Source: an uncultured Mycoplasma sp. (GTDB lineage: Bacteria > Bacillota_I > Bacilli_A > RF39 > UBA660). Taken from it: 10,470 bases of DNA. The number at the start of each line of letters is the position of its first letter. Position 1 is the stretch's first letter. Shown here piece by piece: positions 1 to 6,625 of this stretch. The notes below the pieces were generated by a model. The model saw only the letters and a list, made by a program, of their open reading frames with translations, was not told the origin of the DNA and did no database searches. The translations under genes were made by a program, and so were the position numbers. The DNA is taken from assembly GCA_905209745.1 (NCBI GenBank), contig CAJLUG010000018.1, positions 1 through 10,470 of the forward strand, written 5' to 3'.

Positions 1-885
1 ACTCTGTAATGTCTGTGATGCAACTTGTCCAATAGATTCCCCATTAATAATAACATCAGCTTTATATTTATTGGCTAACTCTTCCATAATACGATACATC
101 ATTCTTCGCATAATAGTAATGGTATAACTAGGATGACAATTTTTATATATTTCTTCTTGAATCTTAGTAAAATTAACAATATGTAAATGAATTTTATCTG
201 TATAACAACTTAATTTCCTCGCAAGTTCCACTACTTTATTTCTAGCATCTAAACTAGTATGAGGAATTGCTTCAAAATAAACACAATCAATAGGAATTCC
301 TCTTTTCATAGCTAAATATCCACTAACAGGAGAATCAATTCCACCAGATAACATCAAAAGTCCCTTAGACTGTGTTCCTACAGGATAACCTCCTGCTCCA
401 TGATATTCATGAAAATAAATAAAACTATTTTTTTCTCTAATTTCTACTTTAATTAATAATTCTGGATGATGTACATCAACAGTAATACCTTCTTTATTTT
501 TTAAAACAAGTCCACCAAGACGATGATTCATCTCTTGACTATGAATAGGAAAACTCTTATCACTTCGTTTTACCTCGACTTTAAAAGTATGAAAAGAAAG
601 ATCAGGAAGTAACTCTAGTATCATATCCTCAATACTTTCTATATTAGTATCGACAATATACGCGATATGATACGCATGAATACCAAAGACACAATTAAGT
701 TTTTTCTTAATCTCTTCTAAATCTTTATCTAAAAACTCAATATACATTCTACTTCTATCTTTATAAATAGAAACATCAAATGACTTTAACTGATTTTTAA
801 TATTCTGATATAATGTCTTAATAAAAAAATTACGATTCCCCTTCTTAGTAGTAAGTTCCCCATATTTAATTAAAATTACACGCAT
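1..885 (-). CDS. thiI: tRNA 4-thiouridine synthase / thiamine sulfur-transfer protein ThiI, C-terminal part cut by window edge
   Basis: ThiI activates uridine 8 of tRNA with ATP and inserts sulfur from a cysteine desulfurase; in many bacteria it also passes sulfur to ThiS for thiamine synthesis. The ATG at 885 follows GAGGTG (893-898). The 295 visible codons stay open to base 1. Residues 1-75 form the N-terminal ferredoxin-like part (MRVILIKYGEL). Residues about 75-165 match a THUMP domain. A PP-loop ATP pyrophosphatase motif SGGIDSP sits at 180-186, followed by GYLAMKRG. The stretch NGESIGQVASQTL at 281-293 is a typical ThiI block. Bacillus ThiI is about 400 residues, so roughly a quarter, including any catalytic C-terminal cysteine, lies outside the window. 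Whether a rhodanese domain follows cannot be seen. The gene lies 67 nt downstream of the pilin-like gene, behind a weak terminator and its own candidate promoter. No cysteine desulfurase gene is adjacent on the visible side. Confidence 0.96.
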   Translation of the reverse strand, partial: MRVILIKYGELTTKKGNRNFFIKTLYQNIKNQLKSFDVSIYKDRSRMYIEFLDKDLEEIKKKLNCVFGIHAYHIAYIVDTNIESIEDMILELLPDLSFHTFKVEVKRSDKSFPIHSQEMNHRLGGLVLKNKEGITVDVHHPELLIKVEIREKNSFIYFHEYHGAGGYPVGTQSKGLLMLSGGIDSPVSGYLAMKRGIPIDCVYFEAIPHTSLDARNKVVELARKLSCYTDKIHLHIVNFTKIQEEIYKNCHPSYTITIMRRMMYRIMEELANKYKADVIINGESIGQVASQTLQS

Positions 886-911
886 CTTTCTTCACCTCTA
901 ATAACGTCATT

Positions 912-920
912 ATTTTATCA
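912..920 (-). promoter_or_regulatory. Candidate extended -10 promoter of thiI
   Basis: Read on the minus strand, TGATAAAAT gives a TG-n extended -10 with hexamer TAAAAT at 917-912. It lies 27 nt upstream of the thiI ATG. No good -35 is visible at 16-18 nt upstream, where the sequence is the pyrimidine-rich tail of the preceding terminator. The surrounding TTTTTGTGATAAAAT closely resembles the ezrA promoter. Confidence 0.45.
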
Positions 921-954
921 CAAAAAGAAAAAGAAGAAAACTAAATTTCTTCTT
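921..954 (-). terminator. A+T-rich intrinsic terminator after the pilin-like gene
   Basis: On the minus strand AAGAAGAAA (954-946) pairs perfectly with TTTCTTCTT (939-931) around a 6-nt loop, followed by TTTCTTTTTG. The stem overlaps the TAA stop of the pilin-like gene. It contains only two G:C pairs, so termination may be partial and thiI may still be read from the ezrA transcript. Confidence 0.5.
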
Positions 955-1576
955 AAGGATATACTTTTTTTAAATAACGATACATTTCCTTACTAACAAC
1001 CTCACTATCAGAAATAGCTTTAATACTATCATAACTAGTACCATTCATCTTATTATACTGATATAAGAACATATCTTCTTCTAACCACTCATCAAATACT
1101 TCTTTACCATCTTCTAAATAATTATAAAACATAACATTCTGATTATATTTACTATCTTTATTCGTAGACCATTTTGAAGTCTGATAAATAGTATATTTTT
1201 TTTCTAAAAAGTCTTGATCCATAATTAAATAATTACCACATTCTAAAGTAACATATTTTTGATTATCTTCACCCTTCACTACTTTAGATGTCATACTATT
1301 ACAATACTTTTCCCCTTTAAAAGGATTCTTCATTGTTGAAAATACACCTGAATCAATCAACATTTGTAAATAATAAGTATCTGTCTCGCTATCTTCTAAA
1401 TATAAATTCACAGTACTAAGTGCAAACATCTTAGCATTATACTGCATAACTTTATATTTTTCTTTATAATCAGTTCTAAATACATAAGCTAGTAACACAA
1501 CAAAAATAATTAATAACATCACACATACAGTTAACATTTCATAAGTTCCAAACCCTTTTTTCTTCTTAATTATCAT
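953..1576 (-). CDS. Type IV pilin-like (pseudopilin-type) small membrane/secreted protein
   Basis: This 207-residue protein opens with KKKKGFGTYEML. A basic leader ends in Gly8, and Phe9 as +1 puts Glu13 at +5, the classic prepilin peptidase signal. A hydrophobic helix follows at 9-33. The soluble part has two cysteines, Cys92 (after NPFKGEKY) and Cys113 (VTLECGNY). Their spacing could allow a disulfide and recalls small pilin-like proteins of low-GC gut Bacillota. The rest is acidic and rich in Tyr and Asn. The start overlaps the end of ezrA by 11 nt in another frame and lacks a strong Shine-Dalgarno (only GAAAG about 12 nt upstream), so translation is probably coupled to ezrA. No prepilin peptidase, assembly ATPase or other pilin lies in the window, so its partners must be elsewhere. 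If no prepilin peptidase exists, it would simply be an N-terminally anchored extracellular protein. Exact function is unknown. Confidence 0.72.
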   Translation of the reverse strand: MIIKKKKGFGTYEMLTVCVMLLIIFVVLLAYVFRTDYKEKYKVMQYNAKMFALSTVNLYLEDSETDTYYLQMLIDSGVFSTMKNPFKGEKYCNSMTSKVVKGEDNQKYVTLECGNYLIMDQDFLEKKYTIYQTSKWSTNKDSKYNQNVMFYNYLEDGKEVFDEWLEEDMFLYQYNKMNGTSYDSIKAISDSEVVSKEMYRYLKKVYP

Positions 1577-3278
1577 ATATAGCTAACAACTTTCTATAAA
1601 TATTTTCATCAACAATAGATACTGCCTTAATAGAAACATCTAATGCCCTCTTATAATCACCCTTAAAGAAGTACTCTTCTGCATCAATAAGTCCTGTATC
1701 TACTTCCCTATAACTACTACGATAACGATTACCAAAGACAATCGCCATCTCTGCCATTTGTGCAGTCTTAATCATTTCATTTGTCGTGTTATATAATTTT
1801 AAAACTAAATCTCTAGCAGTATCTACTCTAGTATTTAATGTCTTAATTACAATTGGTTTTCTCTCTAACTCTTTAATAACTTCTTCTATTGCTTCATTAG
1901 CTTCTGCCAACTGTACAAAGTAATTATCAGTAATAATTGGTAACTTATACCCTCTCATCTTTTCTTTACATTGTTTTAAGAATACTTGAATTTCATCTAA
2001 CTGTTCATGAGCTCTAACTTCATCATCATACATATTACCTAAAGATTTAAGAGCTCTATCTAAATCCTCTTCCATATCTTTAAGACGAACCGACAACTCT
2101 TCTACTTCTTTATGCAACATAGAGTATGGTGAAGACTTCGCCTCGACTTTAGCTGTCATTTTCTTGTAATCATCATTTATAACAACTAATATTTTATTCA
2201 CTTCATGAATGGTTTCTACATCATTATCATTTAAATCATACATATTCTTAATATCATCTAACTGATTATAAATTTCTTGAACGATTTTATTAGTCTTTTC
2301 AAGCTTTTTAGAGAAGTCTTTTTCCATCTCTTCATAAACTTTACGAGAAAGTCTTTCTTTTTCAAAATCTACAAACAAAGAATCAAAATATTCAAGCATA
2401 GTCTTTAACTCAAACATACAATCTTCTAAGTTTAATACTCTAATCTTATCTAAGATTTGATCAATATTTTTCCTTGACTCTTCTAAGTTATAATCGATAT
2501 TAAGATAATCTAGTGGATATTCTTGTTTTACCATATCATCATATAAATCTTTAACTTCCTTCATACGATTAGGAATAATTTGTTTTGCCATAAGTAATAA
2601 ATCAGGAACTTCTCGAATTACAATTTCTATATGTTCAATCATCTGGTCCAATGCTTTTACAATATGAACAACTTCTGTATATTCATTTTTTTCCATGACT
2701 TTTTCAAAATCCAAAAATCGTCTTTCAATATTTTCCAGTTGTAATCCCACTGCTTCTTGCATCTCATCATACATTTGTTTATGATCTTGAAATTCTTTAT
2801 TCAGTTCACGATACTTTGTTTTTAACTTTGTAACAATTGCACGATACTTTTCTTCACTTAATGTTATCTCTTTAATTTCATCTAATAAATATTCAGCAGA
2901 TTCACGAACTTTATAAATTTCAAGTTCTGTCTTTGCCAAACGATAAACACAAGTCTTATAGTCTTTTTTATCAATATAAATATCTAAATCAATAAGCATA
3001 TCATCAATAATAGATAAACGATGTTCTCTTAACTCATCGAAACGATCTTGCCAATCATTATACTTTTCTTCCATCTTATCATTCTTGATAATAGGTTCTA
3101 CTTTAGAAAGTTCCAAAGAAATAGGAGTACTAGCTACCATATTCTTAGCTACTTCTAACTCTGATACCTTCTTACGATACTTATTTTTAATACCTCTACG
3201 GATAAAGTGTAGTGCAACAATAACAATAATAATACAAATGACAAAATAAGAGCCAATAATTAAAAACTGTCCTTGCAT
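1566..3278 (-). CDS. ezrA: Septation ring formation regulator EzrA
   Basis: EzrA is a membrane-anchored spectrin-like protein that restrains FtsZ polymerisation away from mid-cell and joins the divisome in Bacillota. The 570-residue length matches the family (Bacillus subtilis about 562). One membrane helix at 5-26 is followed by the basic stretch RRGIKNKYRKK, which places the long C-terminal part in the cytoplasm. Residues 50-85 (STPISLELSKVEPIIK, then KYNDWQDRFDEL) match the EzrA N-terminal block. The remainder is almost continuous amphipathic helix with coiled-coil heptads. Near the C-terminus, VFGNRYR at 514-520 corresponds to the conserved QYGNRYR-like patch linked to mid-cell localisation, here with Val for Gln. 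The ATG at 3278 follows AAGGTGGTG (3283-3291). An extended -10 promoter lies just upstream. The gene is first in a unit with the overlapping pilin-like gene. Confidence 0.93.
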   Translation of the reverse strand: MQGQFLIIGSYFVICIIIVIVALHFIRRGIKNKYRKKVSELEVAKNMVASTPISLELSKVEPIIKNDKMEEKYNDWQDRFDELREHRLSIIDDMLIDLDIYIDKKDYKTCVYRLAKTELEIYKVRESAEYLLDEIKEITLSEEKYRAIVTKLKTKYRELNKEFQDHKQMYDEMQEAVGLQLENIERRFLDFEKVMEKNEYTEVVHIVKALDQMIEHIEIVIREVPDLLLMAKQIIPNRMKEVKDLYDDMVKQEYPLDYLNIDYNLEESRKNIDQILDKIRVLNLEDCMFELKTMLEYFDSLFVDFEKERLSRKVYEEMEKDFSKKLEKTNKIVQEIYNQLDDIKNMYDLNDNDVETIHEVNKILVVINDDYKKMTAKVEAKSSPYSMLHKEVEELSVRLKDMEEDLDRALKSLGNMYDDEVRAHEQLDEIQVFLKQCKEKMRGYKLPIITDNYFVQLAEANEAIEEVIKELERKPIVIKTLNTRVDTARDLVLKLYNTTNEMIKTAQMAEMAIVFGNRYRSSYREVDTGLIDAEEYFFKGDYKRALDVSIKAVSIVDENIYRKLLAIYDN

Positions 3279-3304
3279 AAGTCACCACCTTATCATCTAT
3301 TCAT

Positions 3305-3313
3305 ATTCTATCA
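3305..3313 (-). promoter_or_regulatory. Candidate extended -10 promoter of ezrA
   Basis: On the minus strand TGATAGAAT supplies an extended -10 (hexamer TAGAAT at 3310-3305) ending 26 nt before the ezrA ATG, so the leader would be about 20 nt. No convincing -35 exists at 17 nt. The motif lies between the terminator of the upstream surface-protein gene and the ezrA ribosome binding site, where a promoter is needed. Confidence 0.5.
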
Positions 3314-3381
3314 CAAACAGCAAACATATTTCTACAATTTTCATAAATTTTAAAAAGAAATTATTGGTAATAAAACCCAAT

Positions 3382-3414
3382 AAAAAGAAAAAGAGCATCT
3401 CCAAAGGACACTCT
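3382..3414 (-). terminator. Intrinsic terminator of the vWA/DUF285 surface-protein gene
   Basis: On the minus strand AGAGTGTCC pairs with GAGATGCTCT (with two wobbles and one bulge) across a UUUG-type loop, directly followed by TTTTTCTTTTT (3392-3382). It begins 5 nt after the TAA of the 919-residue protein and separates that unit from ezrA. Confidence 0.75.
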
Positions 3415-3419
3415 ATACT

Positions 3420-6179
3420 TTATGCACCAGCAATCGTAACAGTTCCAGTTCTACTAGCATCACTAAGCCTTGACTCTATCCATGTCTTCGCTGTAGCATC
3501 TTTTACGATAATAGCAATACCGTTTGGTACAGAAGAAAACATAGATGAATAACTTGTTGCGTTAAAGATGGCATTTCGCATGTCTAGATTAGTAAGACTA
3601 CTACATCCAGAAAACATCGCATACATACGAGTTACTTGACTTGTATCAAAGTTACTTAAATTTAAACTCGTGAGATTACTACAATCAACAAACATAACTT
3701 CCATATTTGTTACTTTGCTCGTATCAAAAGAACTTAAATCTAAACTCGAAAGACTGCTGCAAGAATTAAACAAGGAATCCATATCTGTTACTTTGCTCGT
3801 ATTAAAATTATTTACATTTAAACTGATAAGAGAAGTACATCCTTCAAACATCAAAGCCATACTTGTCACTTGACTCGTATCGAAAGAACTTAAATCTAGA
3901 CTAGTTAAACCATAACTTTCATAAAACATAGCATCCATATTTGTTACTTTGCTCGTATCAAGATTACTTAAGTTTAAACTGTCTAAACCAAGTATAGAAA
4001 ACATCCAACTCATATCTGTCACTTGACTCGTATTAAAATGACTTACGTCTAGACTTGAAAGACTACTACAACCACAAAACATGTAACACATATTTGTTAC
4101 TTGACTTGTATCAAAGGTGCCTACATCTAGACTTGCTAAACTACTACATTCATAAAACATATAACGCATATCCGTTACTTGATGAGTATCAAATCTACTT
4201 AAATCTAGATTCATTAGACTACTACAGTCTTCAAACATATGACTCATATCAGTTACTCGACTTGTATTAAAGTTACTTACATTTAGATTTGTTAAGTCAT
4301 AACACCCCATGAACATAGAATGCATATTTGTTACATTACTTGTATCCCATTTATCTCCAAACGTAATCGTTTTTAAAAATTGATTTAAAGCAAACATTCC
4401 ACAATCTACTGCTCCATAATCATCAGTACCAGTACCACTCCCACCCATATTGATTACTTGACTGGTATCCAAATAAGTTAAATCAATTGTTAATAAGTTT
4501 GGAAAATATGCAAATGCACCTGCTGAGTTTGGATTGGCTATTATTCTTTTATTTCCTCCTATTGTTACTTTATAGGTACCTGTTCCACTTCCATCATCTT
4601 CAATATAAGCAATAACACTACCGTCTCCGGCTGCACTTACATCCCATGATTCTATAGCGCTATCTGGTATATCCGTATTATCTTTTGTTACAATACTTCC
4701 AACCATATGTCGATATTCATCACTATGATAATCACTGGTACTATATACCTCTCCTTCATCAGGATCATCTCTATAATAATACTCTTTCATAATTGGAGCA
4801 GGTCCAACAGAAACTGTTCCATTCATAGCTTTAGTAATTTTCACTTTACTCCATTCTGCTTTGATGATGACATCACTTTCTGGCATAATAAAGTAATCCT
4901 TTCCTACTCTTGTGACGTCTTTTGTCGTAATAGTCCATCCTTTAAATTCGTATCCTTCACAAGTTGGTACTTTATCTGACATTTCTACTGTACTATAAAC
5001 AGAATAATTATCAGAATTTGGAACATTACTTACGTTACAATTTTCAGGAGCATTTCCATCATAAATTACTTGATAGTTATCTACTAAGATGGGCGTTTCT
5101 GTTGTAAAGATGTCTTCTTCTTGATTCTCTATCTTGCTAATTACTTCTGTCCTTTCATTTGTTGAAAAAACTCCTCCTTGACCAATATATTCCTCTTTTA
5201 GTTTTAATTTCATCGTTAGATTTGCATCGAATCCTGATTTCAAATTATCTAGTGTCCATGTTATTTTCTGTTTACCATTTTCATCTGTTAACTCTACTTT
5301 TCCAGTAGTTACTTTAATATCATCAGTACTTTCTAAATAGAAATTTTCATTATCAATATAATCTACAATTTGATAGGTTTCATAGGTAAAAGTGACAACA
5401 CTTGCATCAAATAAAACATTATTTAAGGTTTCCATATCGGCAATAAACTGATTATCACTAATTTCTTTAATAGGATTTAAAATACTATTCCCCATTTCAT
5501 ATTGAATTCCATTGATTGTAATGTATGGATACGCATTTTTTAGATATTGATACTGAGTAATTTGATTTGGTGTATCAACGTTTGGATATCCATCGGTTAG
5601 AAATAACACAATCATCTCTCTACCAGACTCTTTTTGATAATCTTGCAAAATACTATCTACATTAACTAATGCCTGATAGTAATTGGTTGAACCTGTATCT
5701 TGCATATTATCAATTTCATTTAATAACAATTCTTCGTTATTCGTTAATTCTGATATGATTTGAGATTTCGTATCAAATGTGATTAAAGCTGCACGATTAT
5801 TTTGATTAGATAATAAACTTTGTATTAATTCTTTAGAGTCACTTTTTACCCTGTCTAGTTTTTCACCTGCCATAGAGCCAGAAATGTCTAATACAAAAAT
5901 GATATCGGTATACTGATTATTGGTCATAAGAGAGGTATCTACATCAAGAGTTACTTCTGCCTCTCCATAATTTGTCCAGTATCCAGATTTTGTTACTTGC
6001 CAAGATCCTTCTTCACTTGATGCAAAGTCGGTATTTTCAGAAGTTATCACAATACTTCTTACAGGCTCTACTGCTGCGAAAGCATAAGAGATAGAAAATG
6101 CAAAAATACCAATAATAAAAATACAAAAAGCAATCATTTCTTTTTTATATTCTTTTAAAAGGTTTTGATATTTATTCAT
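3420..6179 (-). CDS. Secreted modular surface protein: vWA domain, InlB-like repeat and DUF285 (BspA-like) repeat array
   Basis: This 919-residue protein is probably an adhesin or host-interaction protein. A Sec signal lies at 15-35 (hydrophobic run ending SYAFA, plausible signal peptidase I cut before Ala36). A von Willebrand A domain spans about 90-260 with a complete MIDAS: DISGS at 98-102, Thr165 in GSTN and Asp196 in LTDG. A beta-rich region at about 262-360 resembles what follows vWA in Gram-positive tip pilins. An InlB/Listeria-Bacteroides type repeat lies at about 367-444 (YDGNAP, GYEFKGW, AEWSK). Residues about 510-600 (ESWDVSAAGDGSVIAY) are a DUF285 lead-in, and ten 26-residue DUF285 units follow at 611-869. 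The end (IIVKDATAKTWIESRL to TIAGA) carries no LPXTG, choline-binding, LysM or second membrane segment. Retention would therefore need the uncleaved N-terminus or an unseen partner. The ATG at 6179 follows GGAGGAA (6184-6190). The gene is monocistronic, with promoter at 6302-6330 and terminator at 3382-3414. Ligand unknown. Confidence 0.9.
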   Translation of the reverse strand: MNKYQNLLKEYKKEMIAFCIFIIGIFAFSISYAFAAVEPVRSIVITSENTDFASSEEGSWQVTKSGYWTNYGEAEVTLDVDTSLMTNNQYTDIIFVLDISGSMAGEKLDRVKSDSKELIQSLLSNQNNRAALITFDTKSQIISELTNNEELLLNEIDNMQDTGSTNYYQALVNVDSILQDYQKESGREMIVLFLTDGYPNVDTPNQITQYQYLKNAYPYITINGIQYEMGNSILNPIKEISDNQFIADMETLNNVLFDASVVTFTYETYQIVDYIDNENFYLESTDDIKVTTGKVELTDENGKQKITWTLDNLKSGFDANLTMKLKLKEEYIGQGGVFSTNERTEVISKIENQEEDIFTTETPILVDNYQVIYDGNAPENCNVSNVPNSDNYSVYSTVEMSDKVPTCEGYEFKGWTITTKDVTRVGKDYFIMPESDVIIKAEWSKVKITKAMNGTVSVGPAPIMKEYYYRDDPDEGEVYSTSDYHSDEYRHMVGSIVTKDNTDIPDSAIESWDVSAAGDGSVIAYIEDDGSGTGTYKVTIGGNKRIIANPNSAGAFAYFPNLLTIDLTYLDTSQVINMGGSGTGTDDYGAVDCGMFALNQFLKTITFGDKWDTSNVTNMHSMFMGCYDLTNLNVSNFNTSRVTDMSHMFEDCSSLMNLDLSRFDTHQVTDMRYMFYECSSLASLDVGTFDTSQVTNMCYMFCGCSSLSSLDVSHFNTSQVTDMSWMFSILGLDSLNLSNLDTSKVTNMDAMFYESYGLTSLDLSSFDTSQVTSMALMFEGCTSLISLNVNNFNTSKVTDMDSLFNSCSSLSSLDLSSFDTSKVTNMEVMFVDCSNLTSLNLSNFDTSQVTRMYAMFSGCSSLTNLDMRNAIFNATSYSSMFSSVPNGIAIIVKDATAKTWIESRLSDASRTGTVTIAGA
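3570..4349 (-). repeat. Ten-unit 78-bp coding tandem repeat (DUF285 units)
   Basis: Residues 611-869 of the surface protein fall into units starting at W611, F637, F663, F689, F715, L740, F766, F792, F818 and F844. The consensus is F-D/N-TS-Q/K-VT-D/N-M-xx-MF-xxCSSL-xSL-D/N-L/V-S-x. The period is 26 residues (78 bp), except that the F715 unit has 25. A degenerate extra unit is visible near L570 (LDTSQVINM). The F715 unit (MFSILGLDSLN) and L740 unit (MFYESYGL) have lost the CSS core. Short blocks are nearly identical in DNA between units, for example GTTACTTTGCTCGTAT, written on the plus strand. Confidence 0.92.
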
Positions 6180-6212
6180 AAAATTCCTCCAAGTAATCTA
6201 AAATATCCCTGC

Positions 6213-6241
6213 TAGACGTTGATATTACAATATGTTATAAT
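6213..6241 (+). promoter_or_regulatory. Candidate plus-strand promoter inside the intergenic region
   Basis: TAGACG (6213-6218), a 17-nt spacer and TATAAT (6236-6241) preceded by TG at 6233-6234 make a good extended -10 promoter reading right, with initiation expected near 6248. No convincing coding region follows before the plus-strand terminator at 6522-6551. A+T-rich DNA produces chance matches, so confidence is limited. Confidence 0.4.
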
Positions 6242-6265
6242 CATAAAGGTAACTACTTTATGATT
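6241..6265. repeat. Left copy of a perfect 25-bp inverted repeat, itself a dyad
   Basis: The copy has arms TCATAAAG (6241-6248) and CTTTATGA (6256-6263) around GTAACTA, plus two shared Ts. Its exact reverse complement recurs at 6440-6464. It overlaps the -10 end and start point of the candidate plus-strand promoter. It also lies about 30-55 nt downstream of the predicted start of the surface-protein transcript, so it could be an operator or an RNA hairpin. Confidence 0.85.
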
Positions 6266-6439
6266 GGTAAATTCTCTAAAATTCTACTATTTACCATACT
6301 AAATATACTATATTTTGGTACCTTTTTCAATGAAAAAGATCAATACTATTCTATAATTTAGTAAGTTTTACTAGTAATAAACTTTATTCTTAGTCAAATT
6401 TTTAGTCAAACACCATATAATTATTGAAATATAAGGAAT
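6266..6439. other. Non-coding stretch between the two inverted repeats, rich in smaller dyads
   Basis: No supported gene is seen here. Visible structure: TGGTAAA (6265-6271) pairing with TTTACCA (6290-6296); the palindrome CTTTTTCA-A-TGAAAAAG (6322-6338), which overlaps the -35 of the surface-protein promoter; TAGTAA-GTT-TTACTA (6359-6373) merging into the perfect palindrome TTACTAGTAA (6368-6377); and the direct repeat TTAGTCAAA at 6390-6398 and 6402-6410. Confidence 0.6.
6302..6330 (-). promoter_or_regulatory. Promoter of the vWA/DUF285 surface-protein gene
   Basis: On the minus strand TTGAAA (6330-6325), a 17-nt spacer and TATATT (6307-6302) form a sigma-A type promoter. Initiation near 6295 gives a leader of about 115 nt containing a TGGTAAA/TTTACCA hairpin at its very start and then the left 25-bp dyad. 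The -35 lies inside the CTTTTTCA/TGAAAAAG palindrome. Confidence 0.6.
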
Positions 6440-6464
6440 AATCATAAAGTAGTTACCTTTATGA
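6440..6464. repeat. Right copy of the perfect 25-bp inverted repeat
   Basis: This is the exact reverse complement of 6241-6265. Dyad centres are about 201 bp apart. No gene, promoter or ribosome site is evident at this copy itself. Confidence 0.85.
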
Positions 6465-6521
6465 AAATTATTATAAGTGTAAAAAACAGAGAAATTTGTA
6501 GAATTTGATACAAAGACAAAC

Positions 6522-6551
6522 CATCTCGTTAAATAAATAGAGATGTTTTTT
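6522..6551 (+). terminator. Plus-strand intrinsic terminator upstream of the rpsD promoter
   Basis: CATCTC (6522-6527) pairs with GAGATG (6540-6545), followed by TTTTTTCT. The loop is 12 nt and A+T-rich. On the opposite strand the tail is only GTTTGTCTTTG, so the plus direction fits better. No plus-strand gene precedes it, which suggests either a short non-coding transcript or insulation of rpsD. Confidence 0.5.
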
Positions 6552-6590
6552 CTATTTAGCATATTATCTAGTAACAAGCAAAGAAATTTA

Positions 6591-6619
6591 TTGACATATC
6601 AATAGTTTTATCATATAAT
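6591..6619 (+). promoter_or_regulatory. Consensus promoter of rpsD
   Basis: TTGACA (6591-6596), a 17-nt spacer and TATAAT (6614-6619) match the sigma-A consensus perfectly, as expected for a ribosomal protein gene. Initiation is expected near 6626, giving a leader of about 150 nt. Confidence 0.88.
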
Positions 6620-6625
6620 TATAAC

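Noticed and set aside
3570..4349. CRISPR-like regular repetition
   Set aside because: The repeats are contiguous coding units that diverge in sequence and keep the reading frame; there are no unique spacers.
3364..4979. Plus-strand frames of 62-90 codons opposite the surface-protein gene
   Set aside because: They are antisense shadows of the DUF285 repeats; their apparent repetitiveness comes from the 78-bp coding period.
6235..6476. TTATAA as a target-site duplication flanking a transposable element
   Set aside because: The left copy abuts the repeat but the right copy is 6 nt away, and such hexamers are frequent in this A+T-rich DNA.
6371..6577. 68-codon minus-strand reading frame in the intergenic block
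   Set aside because: It starts with TTG, has no ribosome binding site and runs across the 6522-6545 hairpin and the right 25-bp repeat. Its composition looks like translated A+T-rich spacer.
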